The notes under the pieces were generated by a model. The model was given only the letters and a program-made list of their open reading frames with translations, searched no databases and had not been told where the DNA came from. Of a DNA stretch of 64,000 nt, positions 37,301 to 48,900 are shown in pieces. Both the position numbers and the translations under genes were made by a program. Each line of letters begins with the position of its first letter. Within the stretch, counting starts at the first letter, position 1. The stretch comes from Chamaea fasciata (taxonomy: Eukaryota; Chordata; Aves; Passeriformes; Sylviidae), in contig JARCOQ010000003.1 in the NCBI GenBank assembly GCA_029207755.1, positions 868,001 to 932,000 on the forward strand, in the 5' to 3' direction.

Positions 37301-40300
37301 GGCTACAAGGAGAAGTGACACTCTGGACAGTGTCTGGGGAGGCAGAAGTGTGTGCAGGCAGATTGTTGCCAAGAAGGAAGAGGCTGGAGATACCCTGAGC
37401 ACGTTGTCCTGTTGTCCCTGCAGGTGTGTGGTGTATCCACTTCATTCCTCCCTGTCCAGTGAAGAGCAGCAGTCTGTGTTCCTCAGGCCTCCTGCAGGAG
37501 TGACCAAAATCATCATCTCTACCAACATTGCCGAGACATCTGTCACCATCGATGACGTGGTCTATGTGATTGACTCTGGGAAAATGAAGGAGAAAAGGTA
37601 CTGCCATTCATTCCTCTGGGCTGTCTCAACTGTTCTAAGTAAGCCTTCAGTTTCCCAGAGAGCCGGGAAGAGCTGGAAGGAAACGCTCCCTACAAGGGCA
37701 GGTGAAAGGGCAGGGGGTGAAATGGCTTCACACTGAAAGAGGGCACGTTTAGATTGGGTATTAGGAAGAAATTCTTTACTGTGCTGAGGCACTGGCACAG
37801 GTTTTCCAGAGGAGCTGTGGCTGCCCCATCCCTGGAAGGGTTCAAGGCCAGGCTGGACAGGGCTCTGAGCAACCTGGTCTGGTGGAAACTGTCCCTGCAT
37901 GTGGCAGGGGGAAGTTGGAGCTGGATGATCTTTAGGGTCCCTTGCAAGCCAAAGCATTCTGTGGCCCTGTGAACACAAGCCTGTTTGTTGCTGTCCTGTA
38001 GATACGACCCAGGCAAAGGGATGGAGAGTCTGGAGGACACCTTTGTGTCCAAGGCCAACGCCCTGCAGAGGAAAGGGCGGGCAGGACGGGTGGCCTCGGG
38101 CGTCTGCTTCCACCTCTTCAGCAGCCACCACTACAACCATCAGCTTGTCAAACAGCAGCTGCCAGAAATACAGAGAGTGCCCTTGGAGCAGCTCTGCCTG
38201 AGGTGAGCTCCTGTGTTTCTGGAAGAAGCCAGAACGTCCTTCCTTTGCTGCAGGGAGCCCCTGCCACAACCCTCACCAAGACCACCGAGGAGGTGGTCTT
38301 CCTATCCCTGCTTTGTACTTCCTATGTACTTCCTTTGGTCTTCCTATCCCCCTTTGTACTGCAAGCAGCACAAATGACAGTTTTGCAGTAAAAGCTTTAT
38401 TTCACACCTTAGTGTACTAAATAGAAATCTGTTCTTACAGATCACCACTCCACGCTGCTCCCTGCCTCTTCAGCTCTGTGGTACACACCCTGTCCTAGGG
38501 AGTGTGCTCTTCCGAGCATGTTTTCTGCTGGCTTTTTTCATTCTGTTTGTACAAAAGCTTGTGCTTTTTTTTTTATCCCGTGTGTGTGAAACTAAGCTGC
38601 TTTTTTTTTTTCTTCTTCCTTCGTTTTGTGTTTTTCACTTTCCCTGCCCTCCTGTGAAGAATTAAGATCCTGGAGATGTTTTCTGAGCAGAGCCTTCACT
38701 CAGTCCTGTCGCGGCTGATGGAGCCCCCCAGGACAGAGTCCCTGCAGGCGTCCAAGGCGCGGCTGCGGGACCTGGGGGCGCTGACCCCGGACGAGAAGCT
38801 CACCCCCCTGGGATACCACCTGGCTTCCCTGCCTGTGGATGTCAGGATTGGCAAACTCATGCTCTTTGGCACCATCTTCCGCTGCCTGGATCCTGCGCTG
38901 ACCATAGCAGCCAGCCTGGCCTTCAAGTCGCCTTTTGTAAGTGCTTTTGACCCAAGGGCTGCGGTTTTGCGTGGCAGCAAAATGCTGCTGTGGCTTGCAG
39001 CACACTGCACTGGACTGTTTGAATCCTTTTTTTTTAAGCCTGCATTGTTCATGTGTTAATGCAGTGCCTGTTAAAACAGTCCAGTTGTAAGCAGAAGTTG
39101 AAAACCAGCAAAAATGGTATTTATGTACAGTAGAAACAATAATTTGTTCGGTTTTTAGCTAAGAAGTGCACACATTTTGTCTGATTTTGGTGTGAAAATT
39201 ACTGGTAATACAAATTGTGTAACAGTGATAATGATGGAGCTGTCACACCTGAGCTGCGAATGCACAGGTCAGTTTGGAGCTCAGTTTGTGTCTTCACTGT
39301 CACTTTGGCTTTTTGACTCAGGTGCTCTTTTGAATGCCTTGTGTTTTCTGTTATCCACAGGGAAAATTTGCATGGTGGCCTGTGAGCTGCTGTGAAAATA
39401 CCAAAGAGAATGTGCCGTGTAGCTCTGGAATGGCTCATCCAAGTGGTGAGGGGAAGAACACACTAACCTGTTCCCGCCTGTCTAGGTGTCACCGTGGGAT
39501 AAAAGGGAAGAAGCAAACAAAAAGAAGCTGGAGTTTGCAGTAGGGAACAGTGACTACCTGGCTCTTCTCCAGGCCTACAAGGTGAGTTAAAACTCAGTAG
39601 CCTCTCTTGGGCTTCTGTGATGTGTTTGAAATTCAAGCAGAAATATTTCACTAAACGCTTCCTCCCATCCTCTCAATCAGGGGTGGCGTTTAAGCATCAA
39701 AGAGGGCTCTCAAGCAAGCTACAACTACTGCAGGGAGAACTTTCTGTCAGGAAGAGTTCTTCAGGTGGGTCAGTGTCTGTGGCCTGGCACGGGGACTGGC
39801 AGAATCCCAGTGCCGGAAATCAGCCGCGGGGCAGACTGTTGCTGCTGTGACAGTGCTGTGTCTGTTGTAGGAAATTGCCAGCCTGAAGAGGCAGTTTGCA
39901 GAGCTGCTCTCTGACATTGGCTTTGTGAAGGAGGGGCTGAGAGCCAGGGACATTGAGAAGAAGTGGTCCCAAGGAGGTGATGGTGTGCTGGATGCCACAG
40001 GAGAGGAGGTAATTCCCAGCATTTCATCGGTGCCCCGAAGTGCTGCTGCCGTTTTTCATGTGGGCGGAAGGACTGAGGCCAGAGATCTCCTGGGGGGACA
40101 GGATGGTCAGGGTGATCAGGGTTTGGTAGCTGGAGGATTTTCCTGTGCTCTGGGACAACTTGTGCTTGCTTTGTCTAGGGTGCAAAGCACTTGGTAGCCA
40201 GATGTCAGAGAACACTTCACCAGGAGAGTGGTGGCCACTTCGTTCCATTGATAGTGGGGGGAAACACAGCCCAGGTCCAGCCAGAGGCCACAGCAGCAGT

Positions 40301-41859
40301 GGCCTGTCCTCCTCTATACAGCACAGGAGAGCAGCTATAAAAGTACCCAGTTTCAGGAATTCTGTCATTCCTAGAGCAGAGCTTTACCTTTACACACTGA
40401 ACTGTAGCATCGCTGATGATCCCCTTCTCATTTCACAGGCAAATTCGAATGCAGAGAACATCAAGCTGATCTCAGCCATGCTGTGTGCTGCACTGTATCC
40501 CAACGTTGTCCAGGTGAAAGAACGCTTTTGCCTTTCTCCTTTTTCTGTCCAGCATTTCCACACAGCCTGCTTCTAATTTGGGCTCAGTGTGGCAGCCTTG
40601 AGCCTGGCTTAGGGTGCCAAAGTTTGGTGCTTGTGGTGTCAGAGAGTGGAGCACAGCTCCAGTTTGTATTGCCTGAGAGTGCTGCTGCTCCTGCGGGCTG
40701 GTGGCAGTGTCACACAGAGGCCAGCAGCAAACGTTAGGAAGCCACTGAAAATGACACCTCTTTAGAAGGCTGAGGTGACAGAGGAAGCCGGGGTTAGACA
40801 GCACCTGCAGTGTGATGTCTCCAGTCACTTGGCGTGCTGCTACTACAGAATTTCTGGGTTTGGAAAATTTAAAACACAGCTAAAAGGTTTTCTGGTGCAG
40901 CAGATTTTTATAACCTTTTTTTTCTTGCCGTACAGGTGAAAAAGCCAGAGGGTAAATACCAGAAGACCAGTACGGGAGCAGTGAAAATGCAACCGAAAGC
41001 AGAGGAGCTGAAGTTTGTCACCAAAAATGATGGTTATGTTCATATTCATCCTTCATCTGTGAATTATCAGGTCAGGATGCTTTTTCTTTCCGCAAAGCAT
41101 GCTCTTGTTTTAGAAAAGAAACCACCTTTGCTTGCGTTTTTAAGGTTACAGTGAGGATCCTTCTTGATGTTTAAACCAAAAAATCTGAATGATTGAACAG
41201 TCCTGTGCTAGGATTGTAAATAATGGTGCCTGGAGTTAGGAGTATCCTCTCGGGCGTGGAGTTAAACTCCAGCCAACAGTTGTTGGCAGCTCTTACGGGT
41301 CAGGGGGGGTCTGTTAGTGCTGCAGGTGCACTTTGGGCACACCTGCTGCTCTCTGCCCTGCAGAGGAGGCAGAGCAGCCCCTGTGGCAGAGGCAGGGAGG
41401 GCAGGGTCCCCTGAGGCGTGTCCTGTCCCAGACCAGGCACTTTGAGAGCCCGTACCTGGTGTACCACGAGAAGATCAAGACGAGCCGCGTGTTCATCCGG
41501 GACTGCAGCATGGTGTCGGTGTACCCGCTGGTGCTGCTGGGCGGCGGCCAGGTGCACATGCAGCTGCTCCGGGGGGACTTTGTCATCTCCCTGGACGACG
41601 GCTGGATCCGCTTCGTGGCTGCCTCCCCCCAGGTGAGCGCAGGGAGGGGCTCCCGGGGCAGCGCGGGGCCGGGCTGCAGCCCCGCCTCACCCTGCTCTGT
41701 GCTTTACCCGCGCAGGTGGCCGAGCTGGTGAAGGAGCTGCGCTCGGAGCTGGACCAGCTGCTGCAGGACAAGATCCGGAATCCCAGCATGGATCTGTGCG
41801 TGTGCCCCCGCGGCTCCCGCATCATCGGGATGATTGTCAAGCTTGTGACCACGCAGTGA
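28338..41859 (+). CDS. DHX57: DHX57, DEAH-box RNA helicase 57 (complete coding sequence)
   Basis: Predicted ATP-dependent DEAH/RHA-family RNA helicase. Coding exons: 28338-28531, 29252-29404, 29684-29848, 30086-30888, 32268-32458, 32587-32708, 32968-33163, 33893-34017, 34515-34648, 35394-35448, 35812-36008, 36450-36566, 36877-36973, 37424-37597, 38002-38202, 38660-38936, 39486-39581, 39681-39764, 39871-40008, 40439-40513, 40936-41070, 41432-41632, 41716-41859. They sum to 4,074 nt, 1,357 residues, near the human length I recall (about 1,386). Order: Gly/Arg-rich N-terminus; UBA-like segment (about 172-202); CCCH zinc finger (CKFYLQGGC...CRFRH, from Cys285); RWD-like region (from about 330); acidic Glu run in exon 32268-32458; helicase core with GCGKT (Lys546), DEVH (641-644), SAT (673-675), STN (882-884) and QRKGRAGR (930-937); C-terminal HA2/OB region ending VKLVTTQ. 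All catalytic motifs are intact. ATG chosen for its AAAC-ATG context and the match to the family N-terminus. The acceptor at 38660 (TGAAG) is weak. Confidence 0.97.
35076..35235 (-). mobile_element. CR1 fragment in DHX57 intron (34649-35393)
   Basis: Contains ATGGAATCCTGGGCGGGTTT..., GGAAGGGATCCCACAGGTCC and ACCAAAGCCCCATCCAACCT, the reverse complement of the CR1 tail. Short, diverged and inactive. Confidence 0.75.
37733..37975 (+). mobile_element. CR1 LINE 3' fragment in DHX57 intron (37598-38001)
   Basis: Sense orientation: TTAGGAAGAAATTCTTTACT, then CCCTGGAAGGGTTCAAGGCC, AGGCTGGACAGGGCTC, GAGCAACCTGGTCTGGTGG and TTGGAGCTGGATGATCTTTA, the classical avian CR1 3' untranslated order. It fills most of the intron and stops about 30 bp before the next exon. 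Confidence 0.9.
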
Positions 41860-42670
41860 CATCACCCGCGGCCTCGCGGCCAACTGACGGCATTGTCCTG
41901 ATGGATTCAGTGGCCCCAGACGTGGCACCGGCCTCTGGAAGAAAAGGTTGGCACCTGTACTGTTGAGTTTTGGGTTTTTTTTTTTTCCTTTCGTTTGCTC
42001 ACTTAAGGAGGCTTGCAGTAGACTCTGGGAAATGGGAAAAAGGCAACTCTTCCAGAAGGAACAAAAGCTCTGAGTGTTTTTATGGGCTGTCCCCTGGCAG
42101 TCTGTGCTGTGCTCACACAGACACCTGCTAAGCCAGCTGTTCGTCACGCCTGCAGGCAGCACGGGACACGGGGAGCTGCTCCCAAATTGCTTCAAACTCA
42201 CTTCTGCATTTTGGCCAAGACTTGACTGAGGCAGTTTTGGCTGAGCGGAGCTCCTCTGTTCACAGCTCAGCCCAAAGCCCTTGGACAAGTGAGCACCTTT
42301 CGATTTGTGTCAAGAGGTTCTGAAATGCAGGAATTCCTGTGCTGAGGACATGCACTGGCTCTCAGTGTGCTGTGGGATCAGTGCAGGCTGCTCTGGTGAC
42401 TTCTTGTAGTAACTCAGCCACGACTCCGTTTCCTCCACGTGGGAAAAGCCAATTCTTTATTCTCAGCACTTCTTTGATACTTCTTGTTAAAGAAAATCAG
42501 ACTATGTTGAGATCTTGGACAGGTACTCGGGCGCTGCATTTACTGCTTTCTATCTCTCCAGCAACCGTAAAGCTGTAACAAACTGTAATTCAGTCCGAAA
42601 ACAAAATTAACTTCAAAAACACGTTTCCAAGGCATTCAAACACACCGTTACGTAAAGCTTTATTAAACAG
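41860..42670 (+). other. DHX57 3' untranslated region (probable extent)
   Basis: Non-coding sequence after the TGA. No AATAAA was seen on the plus strand; ATTAAA occurs in the shared motif TTTATTAAAC at about 42,659-42,668, which on the other strand reads as a TTTAATAAA signal. The end of the UTR is therefore a guess. Confidence 0.4.
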
Positions 42671-43205
42671 GGGCGGAAAACAAAGACAGAAAAGGTTAAA
42701 GCCACACATGGAGCCCTTGTGGCTCCCACCCCGGCCCGGAGCGGCCGGCGCTGTGGGGAGCGCCAGTGGAGCCCTGGGCTCCGGGGAGGGCGGTGAGCAG
42801 GGAACGCGCCGCGGCTCCTGCCGCCCGCGGGGCTCCCTGCGGCCCGAGCGGGGCCCGGGGCTTTTCTGAAATCCGGGATAAAACTGACCCGGGCCGGGCC
42901 GGGCCGGCGCGGCTTCCCGCGGAGCCGGAACCCCGCGCCCTGGGCACACTGTTTCCCGCCGGAAGCATTTTGCGGATGGGCACGCACGCATGGCGGTTCC
43001 GGGCTTTAGACTGAGAACAGCTTCGAAGAGGATTTTACGTTTTTAATCGTCTTTTCAACACGGAAAACGGAATCGAAAGGTAAGTTATCCTCCGTGCGTG
43101 GCCAGAGGGAGCAGAAACGGCCACAGACACAGGAGATACTGACCGAGAGGACTCTGCAGCCCGCGGGGGGGCGGTGCCCGCAGCAGCTGCGGTCCCTTCG
43201 CAGCT

Positions 43206-43239
43206 GATTGTAATTATCTTAATTGTTTTAATTACAATC
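43206..43239. repeat. Perfect 11-bp inverted repeat (hairpin) in the island
   Basis: GATTGTAATTA at 43,206-43,216 pairs with TAATTACAATC at 43,229-43,239 around a 12-nt loop. Outer CAGCTG sequences (about 43,201 and 43,243) extend the symmetry imperfectly. The AT-rich TAATTA cores stand out inside a GC-rich island and resemble homeodomain-type sites. Confidence 0.7.
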
Positions 43240-43837
43240 GCCCAGCTGCCCCAACGGCCCCGGCTTTCGATAGAAAGGGCAGTGTGCACATCTCCGGTTG
43301 TTTTCTACATCACAGAAGTGAAGCCCGCGGTTTTCTCCGAGCCTGTTTTGTCCCGTTGGTGCAGTTTTAGTGCCCAGACACGTATTCGCGCTTTTTGGTC
43401 AGCGGAAACGCGTGAGTGGCGGTTTCCTGAGTTTTACCCCCTTTTTAAACCCTGAGTCTGGACGTTATTCCGCGGTCTATGTGCGTAGTTACTCGGTTGT
43501 TACGCTCCGCGGCGCGTAACTCCCGCGGCGTGATTTTCCCGACTTCGTGGCCGCGGTTCTCGCTGGCGTTTCCCGGGAGCTCTGTGTGTTTCTGCGCTTG
43601 TTTCTGTGTTTATTTGTATGTCTGTTTGTTTGTGTCTGCGTTTTATTCTGTTTATTTGTGTCTCTGTTTGTTTCCGCGCTTGTTTCTGTTTCTCTCCGCG
43701 CTCGGCTCCCGCTCCTTGTCTTTGTGTATTTTGTGTTTCGGGCCGGCTGTAGGCGGAGCCTTTGTGGATTCGCCGCTTTAATTTCCTTTCGCTGCGGGCG
43801 GTTCGTTCCCCGCTGGGCGTGTTCCGGGTCCCGTCTC

Positions 43838-44165
43838 TGTCCCGCCCCCTTTTCCCGGCACTGTGGATCCCGTCTCTCTGTCCCGCCCCTTTTCCCGGCA
43901 CTGTGGATCCCGTCTCTGTCCCGCCCCCTTTTCCCGACACTCCGTGTGTTCCCGGGCCTCCCTCCTTTTCCCGGCACTCTGGATCCCGTCTCTCTGTCCC
44001 GCCCCTTTCCCGGCACTCTGGATCCCGTCTCTCTGTCCCGCCCTTTTCCCGGCACTCGGGATCCCGTCTCTGTCCCGCCCCTTTCCCGGCACTCTGGATC
44101 CCGTCTCTGTCCCGCCCTTTTCCCGGCACTCGGGATCCCGTCTCTGTCCCGCCCCTTTCCCGGCG
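43838..44165. repeat. 37-bp minisatellite (about 8-9 copies)
   Basis: Tandem units of the form GATCCCGTCTCTGTCCCGCC followed by CCTTTCCCGGCACTCTG, with small length differences in the C/T runs and a two-base CT insertion in some copies. It yields long artefact frames in all phases. Confidence 0.93.
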
Positions 44166-44450
44166 GGCTCGGCCGGCGCCTGCCGCGATGGCCCCGGCTC
44201 CCCGGGCGCTGCGGTCGGGCAGCCGAGGCTGCTGTGTCTCCGTGCGGGAAGAGGCGAGTCTCTATCCTCATCCCCGCTCTGACGCGGTTTTCACAGCCCT
44301 CGTGTGCCGGGAGTTCATTTATCGGTCAGACGGTGATTTGTGCGCTCGTCCTTAGTTCCACGCTCTTGACGTTTTTCCTCTCCGGGTTCTCACTGAACAC
44401 ATCTTACTGTTCCCACAGCTACACTCGCGTTTCTGCCCATCAATAATGTG

Positions 44451-45690
44451 GAAATGAACCTTCACACCAGGACGGTTGTCGCCTGGGCTCTCATAAAGGG
44501 CTTAAGCGCACTTAGAAGAGGTAACGGCAGCGATTCCGTTGACGGAGCAGGCCTGGTTTTCTTGGCTAGCTCTTGCAGCTGTCCCAACAGTGACAGGGTA
44601 GAACTGCGGGGCATGGTGGACGTTATCCCCGAGGCTGTCCCAGCCCTTGCTGCGCTGGGAAGAAGTGAAGCAGCTGAGCCCTCGCCAATGGCTGGCGAGT
44701 TCTGGGATGGGACAGTGCTGCTGCACAGCTGGAACCAAGTCCCACTTTTGGGAACACTCAGCCCGGCTGCTGCTCTGGGCCTGGGCTGCTCCGTGTGTGA
44801 TCAAGTGCTGCAGCACGAAGGGATGGTTTTATTCCCCTCCCCGTGGCCTCGCTCCGTGGCAGTGCCCCGGAGCGATGGTGAGTGCCGGGGGGACACTGGA
44901 CAACAGCTGCATTCTTTGAGGAACACCCAGGAACTGTGAGGAGGAGTTCACACCAACACACTGTCCCCCTGTGAGGAGAGGGGCCAGGGCAGCCCTGCTG
45001 GGATGGGGCACTCCCTGGGACCGGGAGGAGCGAGAGGATGGGATGTGACAAAATTCACACTCTGAGATACAAACAGTTTAATGAAACAAAAGCAAAGACC
45101 ATACACAGGCACAGCGGAGTGAGGAGTTCATTCCCCACTTCCCTGGGGCAGGCAGGTGCTGGGCCAGTCAGGGAAGGCAGGGTGCTGTCCTTCCCAAAAG
45201 CACCTGGCACTCCCCTGTCCTTGCTGCTCTAACAGCCGTCAGCAGCTGCAAAGATCAGTCTCGGTGGCCAAGATACATCCTGCACTGTTTTATTAGTTCA
45301 GTAACCTGTCCCCGGTGGGATGGGGATGGTCTGGTTTCCCCAAGCAACCAGGGATCAGCACAGGCCCTTCCTGGGGACACATCAGTGCCAGGATGGATCC
45401 AGCCACGAGGACCTTGTGCTCTCAATTCCCCCCAGCTCCTCTGCTTGAGCCCGTGCAGGTTGTGCTCAGGACCTGTGCTCTCCCGAGAACCCCTCCAACC
45501 CCCTAAAAAAGGTAACACAATGCAGCATGGACACAGCAGCCCCCTGGCACCTTCTCCCTGCGGCTGCAGCTCTGCTGGGACGCACACACGTGCCTGGCCC
45601 AGCCTGCCGGCTGTTCTTCACCCTGGGGACACACTGCCTGCTTCCCCCTCCCAAATGTAACAGCAGCAGGGTTGTCACCACTGGGTTCTT
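44451..45690. other. Non-coding stretch, possible distal 3' UTR of the minus-strand SRSF7 copy
   Basis: No exon chain recognised. Minus-strand poly(A)-type signals (TTTATT on plus) occur at 45,288-45,293 and 45,705-45,710, so the SRSF7 copy to the right may end at one of these. Plus-strand frames of up to 163 codons have no family signature. Confidence 0.4.
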
Positions 45691-45704
45691 AGTTAGAAAT
45701 GCAG

Positions 45705-45710
45705 TTTATT
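45705..45710 (-). terminator. Poly(A) signal AATAAA, SRSF7 minus-strand copy
   Basis: The first AATAAA (TTTATT on plus) downstream of the stop codon at 45,965, about 255 nt away, at a distance similar to that in the plus-strand gene. Confidence 0.5.
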
Positions 45711-45964
45711 GCAATGCACCAATTAAAAAAAAAAAAACAACCCAACATTTTCAGATCACAGAACACAAACACAACAGAAGAGTTTTGTATTAGTCTGCTA
45801 ACAAGACTTTTAGGAGACAAGAGATTCATGCCAATTGCTAGTCAATAGAAACAGCCTTCTAGGACTAAGCCCTTACATCACAAAATCCCTTATAATGTAA
45901 ACAAAATATTTTTTTGTACTAAACTTCTTAATCTTGAACCCATTCTTTTAGGACTTTCATTCCT

Positions 45965-48900
45965 TCAAGGGCTTCCTGATGGTGAGTGACTGAAAGGGAA
46001 AAAAAAAAAAAAAACCAACCAAAAACCATTAAGAACAACTCCTGTGGCAAAACCAACAGAAACTGTGCATGCTACCCCAGGCTTCCTCTGGAGTTCTGCC
46101 CCTATTTCCATTTACAGGTCTAAAATAAGGAAAGGAGTGTTGCATTTTACTTAATGAATTCATTATTAACTTAGAAACTACTTTAAGCTTGAAAGCTGAA
46201 GGCTAATTAACAGAGCTGAGACATGAAGCCTGCTCAGAAATCTCAATTCCAGCACATACTTCTCTGGTAATACAGGGAAGCTTCCTCCATGGAGCAGAGC
46301 ACAGCTTGGCAGCTCCTGAGCCTGCAGGAGTCACCAGCAGGAATTTAATCCTACACCGCTTCCATGGCTTGCTCCACACCCTACATTACTCACTTGTTCC
46401 CTAGATTCTGAATTCCTCAGCAACATTTCACTAAAGCAGCTTTCCTCAGGAGTTTCTCTCATGACATTGACTCCCAGCAGCAGGAAATGCCCATAAACAA
46501 TTCATCCTCACAGATTCAGGCAAGTAAAAAACCTGAGCGTTTATCTTTAACCAAGCTAACTTCTCTAGGAACTGTTCAAGTGCTATTGACAGACATCAGT
46601 TGTAAGACATTCCTACCTTCTCTTTGGAGATGGTGATCTGGACTTTGAGCGGCTGTTTAAAAACAAACAAACAAACCAATCAGTGTGGTTGGAACATACG
46701 GGGGCTCTCGGTATTTCAAACCAGAACAGTTTGAGGTCGTTAATGAAATGCACTGACACTGCTGGCAGCAAGTGCTCCCAGGTACTGAAAGCAAGAAGCT
46801 GCAGGTGAGAGGGGAAATGCTGGAAGCCCTTGGGAGAAGAGCGACACACAGCAGAGGGAGGGAGAGGGAGAACTACAGACATCCGAGAACAAAGGGAGGA
46901 GGAAATATGCCCCCAATCCTGTCAAAAAATATTTTTTTGTGATAATGTGTGAAAAACATCTGTGTGCCAAATCCTGGAAGAATTTGTTGTCCCACAAAAA
47001 AGAAAAAAAAAAAAACCCATAATGTATGAAAAATGTTTTTGAAATGAGCTGTGAGAAGTAAAAATAAAACAACCCTTCAGCTGCACTACTGTGAAATATT
47101 GGTCCAAACAGACATTTTGAATGATGAGGAAAAACCCAAAGAACCCAAATAAAAACCCCAGCAAGCAGAACAAAACCCAACTGAGTGGTACTTGTGTTGA
47201 ACGCTCACCTTTTAGCAGGTAAGCCAGATTTAGATCTACCATGAGACTCAGACCTACAACAGGAGAAAAATAAAGCTCAGCAAAGCAGGCAGTGGGCATG
47301 CACACACACAGAGTTAGCTACAGCAGACACAGCAAACTCCCCAGGCAGCAGCAGCAGGCGCAGGGGGAAGCTCCGGAGCTGCAGCCCTTCCCAGGGGATC
47401 CCGGAGCTCTGACTGCAGCCCCCACTGAACAGGAGGGACAAGGGCAAGCACAGGAAACTCCCCAGCAAAGCTCCACACGACCCCACACCAGACTCCCACA
47501 CTTCTCTCCTACCTGCAAGTACCCCTTCTAGAAAGGGAAGAATAGTATCAAGTGTCATCTCAGAAAGTGTTTGAACAGCACAGTAACAGCCTGGGATCAG
47601 CCACAAGTAAGCGTGTGTGCTGAAGAGCTGCTGCGTTCTTTAGCTCAAGTTCCCAAGGCCAGTTTTATTCAAACAAAGATAGATTCTGCACCAATATCTA
47701 TAAATACACCGCCACTATTCCCAGTTTATCTCAGCAGTTAAAATCTACTTGAATCTACAGTGAGACTTTCTTCCCACATTTAACATCTTACTTTATCAAC
47801 TCAAATATTTGCTGTTACTTAAAAAATCTATTTTCCTAGAGGGTCAGAACTTAGGCTATCACTCGACACTAGAATGCTCCGTTCAACAAGCTTGGCCAAA
47901 ACAACCAAAATACTTTTACTCTATTTCTGCACACGACTGCTTTTGGAGGGTAACAGAGATTCACTTTTACCTGGCCTATTACCTCAGACATTCTACAAGG
48001 ACACTGCTGGCACGTGTTAAACAGAATGTTACTTGGCACTGCTTTGAAACCTTCCTGGTCACTGTCCTGAGCCACTCTCATTTCCCCCCAGAACAAATAA
48101 CTTCTTACTGGATCACAGTTACTGGCCATGGGAATGCTCACAACCACCCAGAACTGATCCTGAGCATCTCTTCCACTGCTGGGTGGAAGTACAGCACACA
48201 AACCCATCCTCCATTTCCTACACACCTAAGAATTAATTTGTTTTTAAAGAATTCTCTCCACAGACCTTGAATTGTACACCACTGCTTTTGTCTGTGAAAA
48301 GGCATCAATCATTAAGTGCAAATACTGTTCTGCTGGACAGCCTTCTTAAGTGCTTCCAGAAAAATGCCCCCAGGGAAAACAAAAACAACCCAAAACCGAA
48401 CAAACTACACACACACACACCACCACAATCACACACCACACCAAAACCATTACTGGCCTGAATTAAAACCAGTGAACAAGTGTCTCACCTGCTTCGAGGC
48501 CATACAACAGACCGGGACCTGGAGCGTGACCTGGACCTGGATCTGGGGGAAAAAAAAATCAAAGCTCTACTATCCCATGCTTCATATACCGGTGACACAC
48601 ACACCAGTTACTGCAAACGTCCCACAAGACTGAGAACTTTGCTGGACTGTGGGGTTTGCAAAAGTAATGCTTATTATTAGATTAGATTATTCCCAGAAGA
48701 CTGAGAACTTTGTTGGACTCTGGCTTTTGCAGAAGTAAGTTTTGTTATTAGATGGATGTAGCACCTTTGGTCAGTACTGCCAAGCACGTAAAATGAATCC
48801 CACTGTCTTACTGGTGGTAAGCAATTGCACCCTGTACACTTGAAGCTGAATTTGGAAACCTTAACCATAGAGAAATACTGTAACTTTGGTATAATGACAG

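Larger units (their letters stand above)
42690..44450. promoter_or_regulatory. Orphan GC-rich/CpG island between DHX57 and the second SRSF7 gene
   Basis: CpG-dense sequence (42,700-43,000 and 43,500-44,250) not attached to any recognised gene. Open frames on both strands (up to 299 codons) are largely the translated 37-bp minisatellite or low-complexity T/G-rich DNA and show no family motif. It could be the promoter of an unannotated non-coding RNA, with a possible minus-strand AATAAA near 42,660, or a relic of the duplication. Confidence 0.45.

Noticed and set aside
43489..44446. Open frames of 260-299 codons on both strands
   Set aside because: Driven by the 37-bp minisatellite and low-complexity T/G-rich DNA; frames overlap on both strands and show no domain or splice support.
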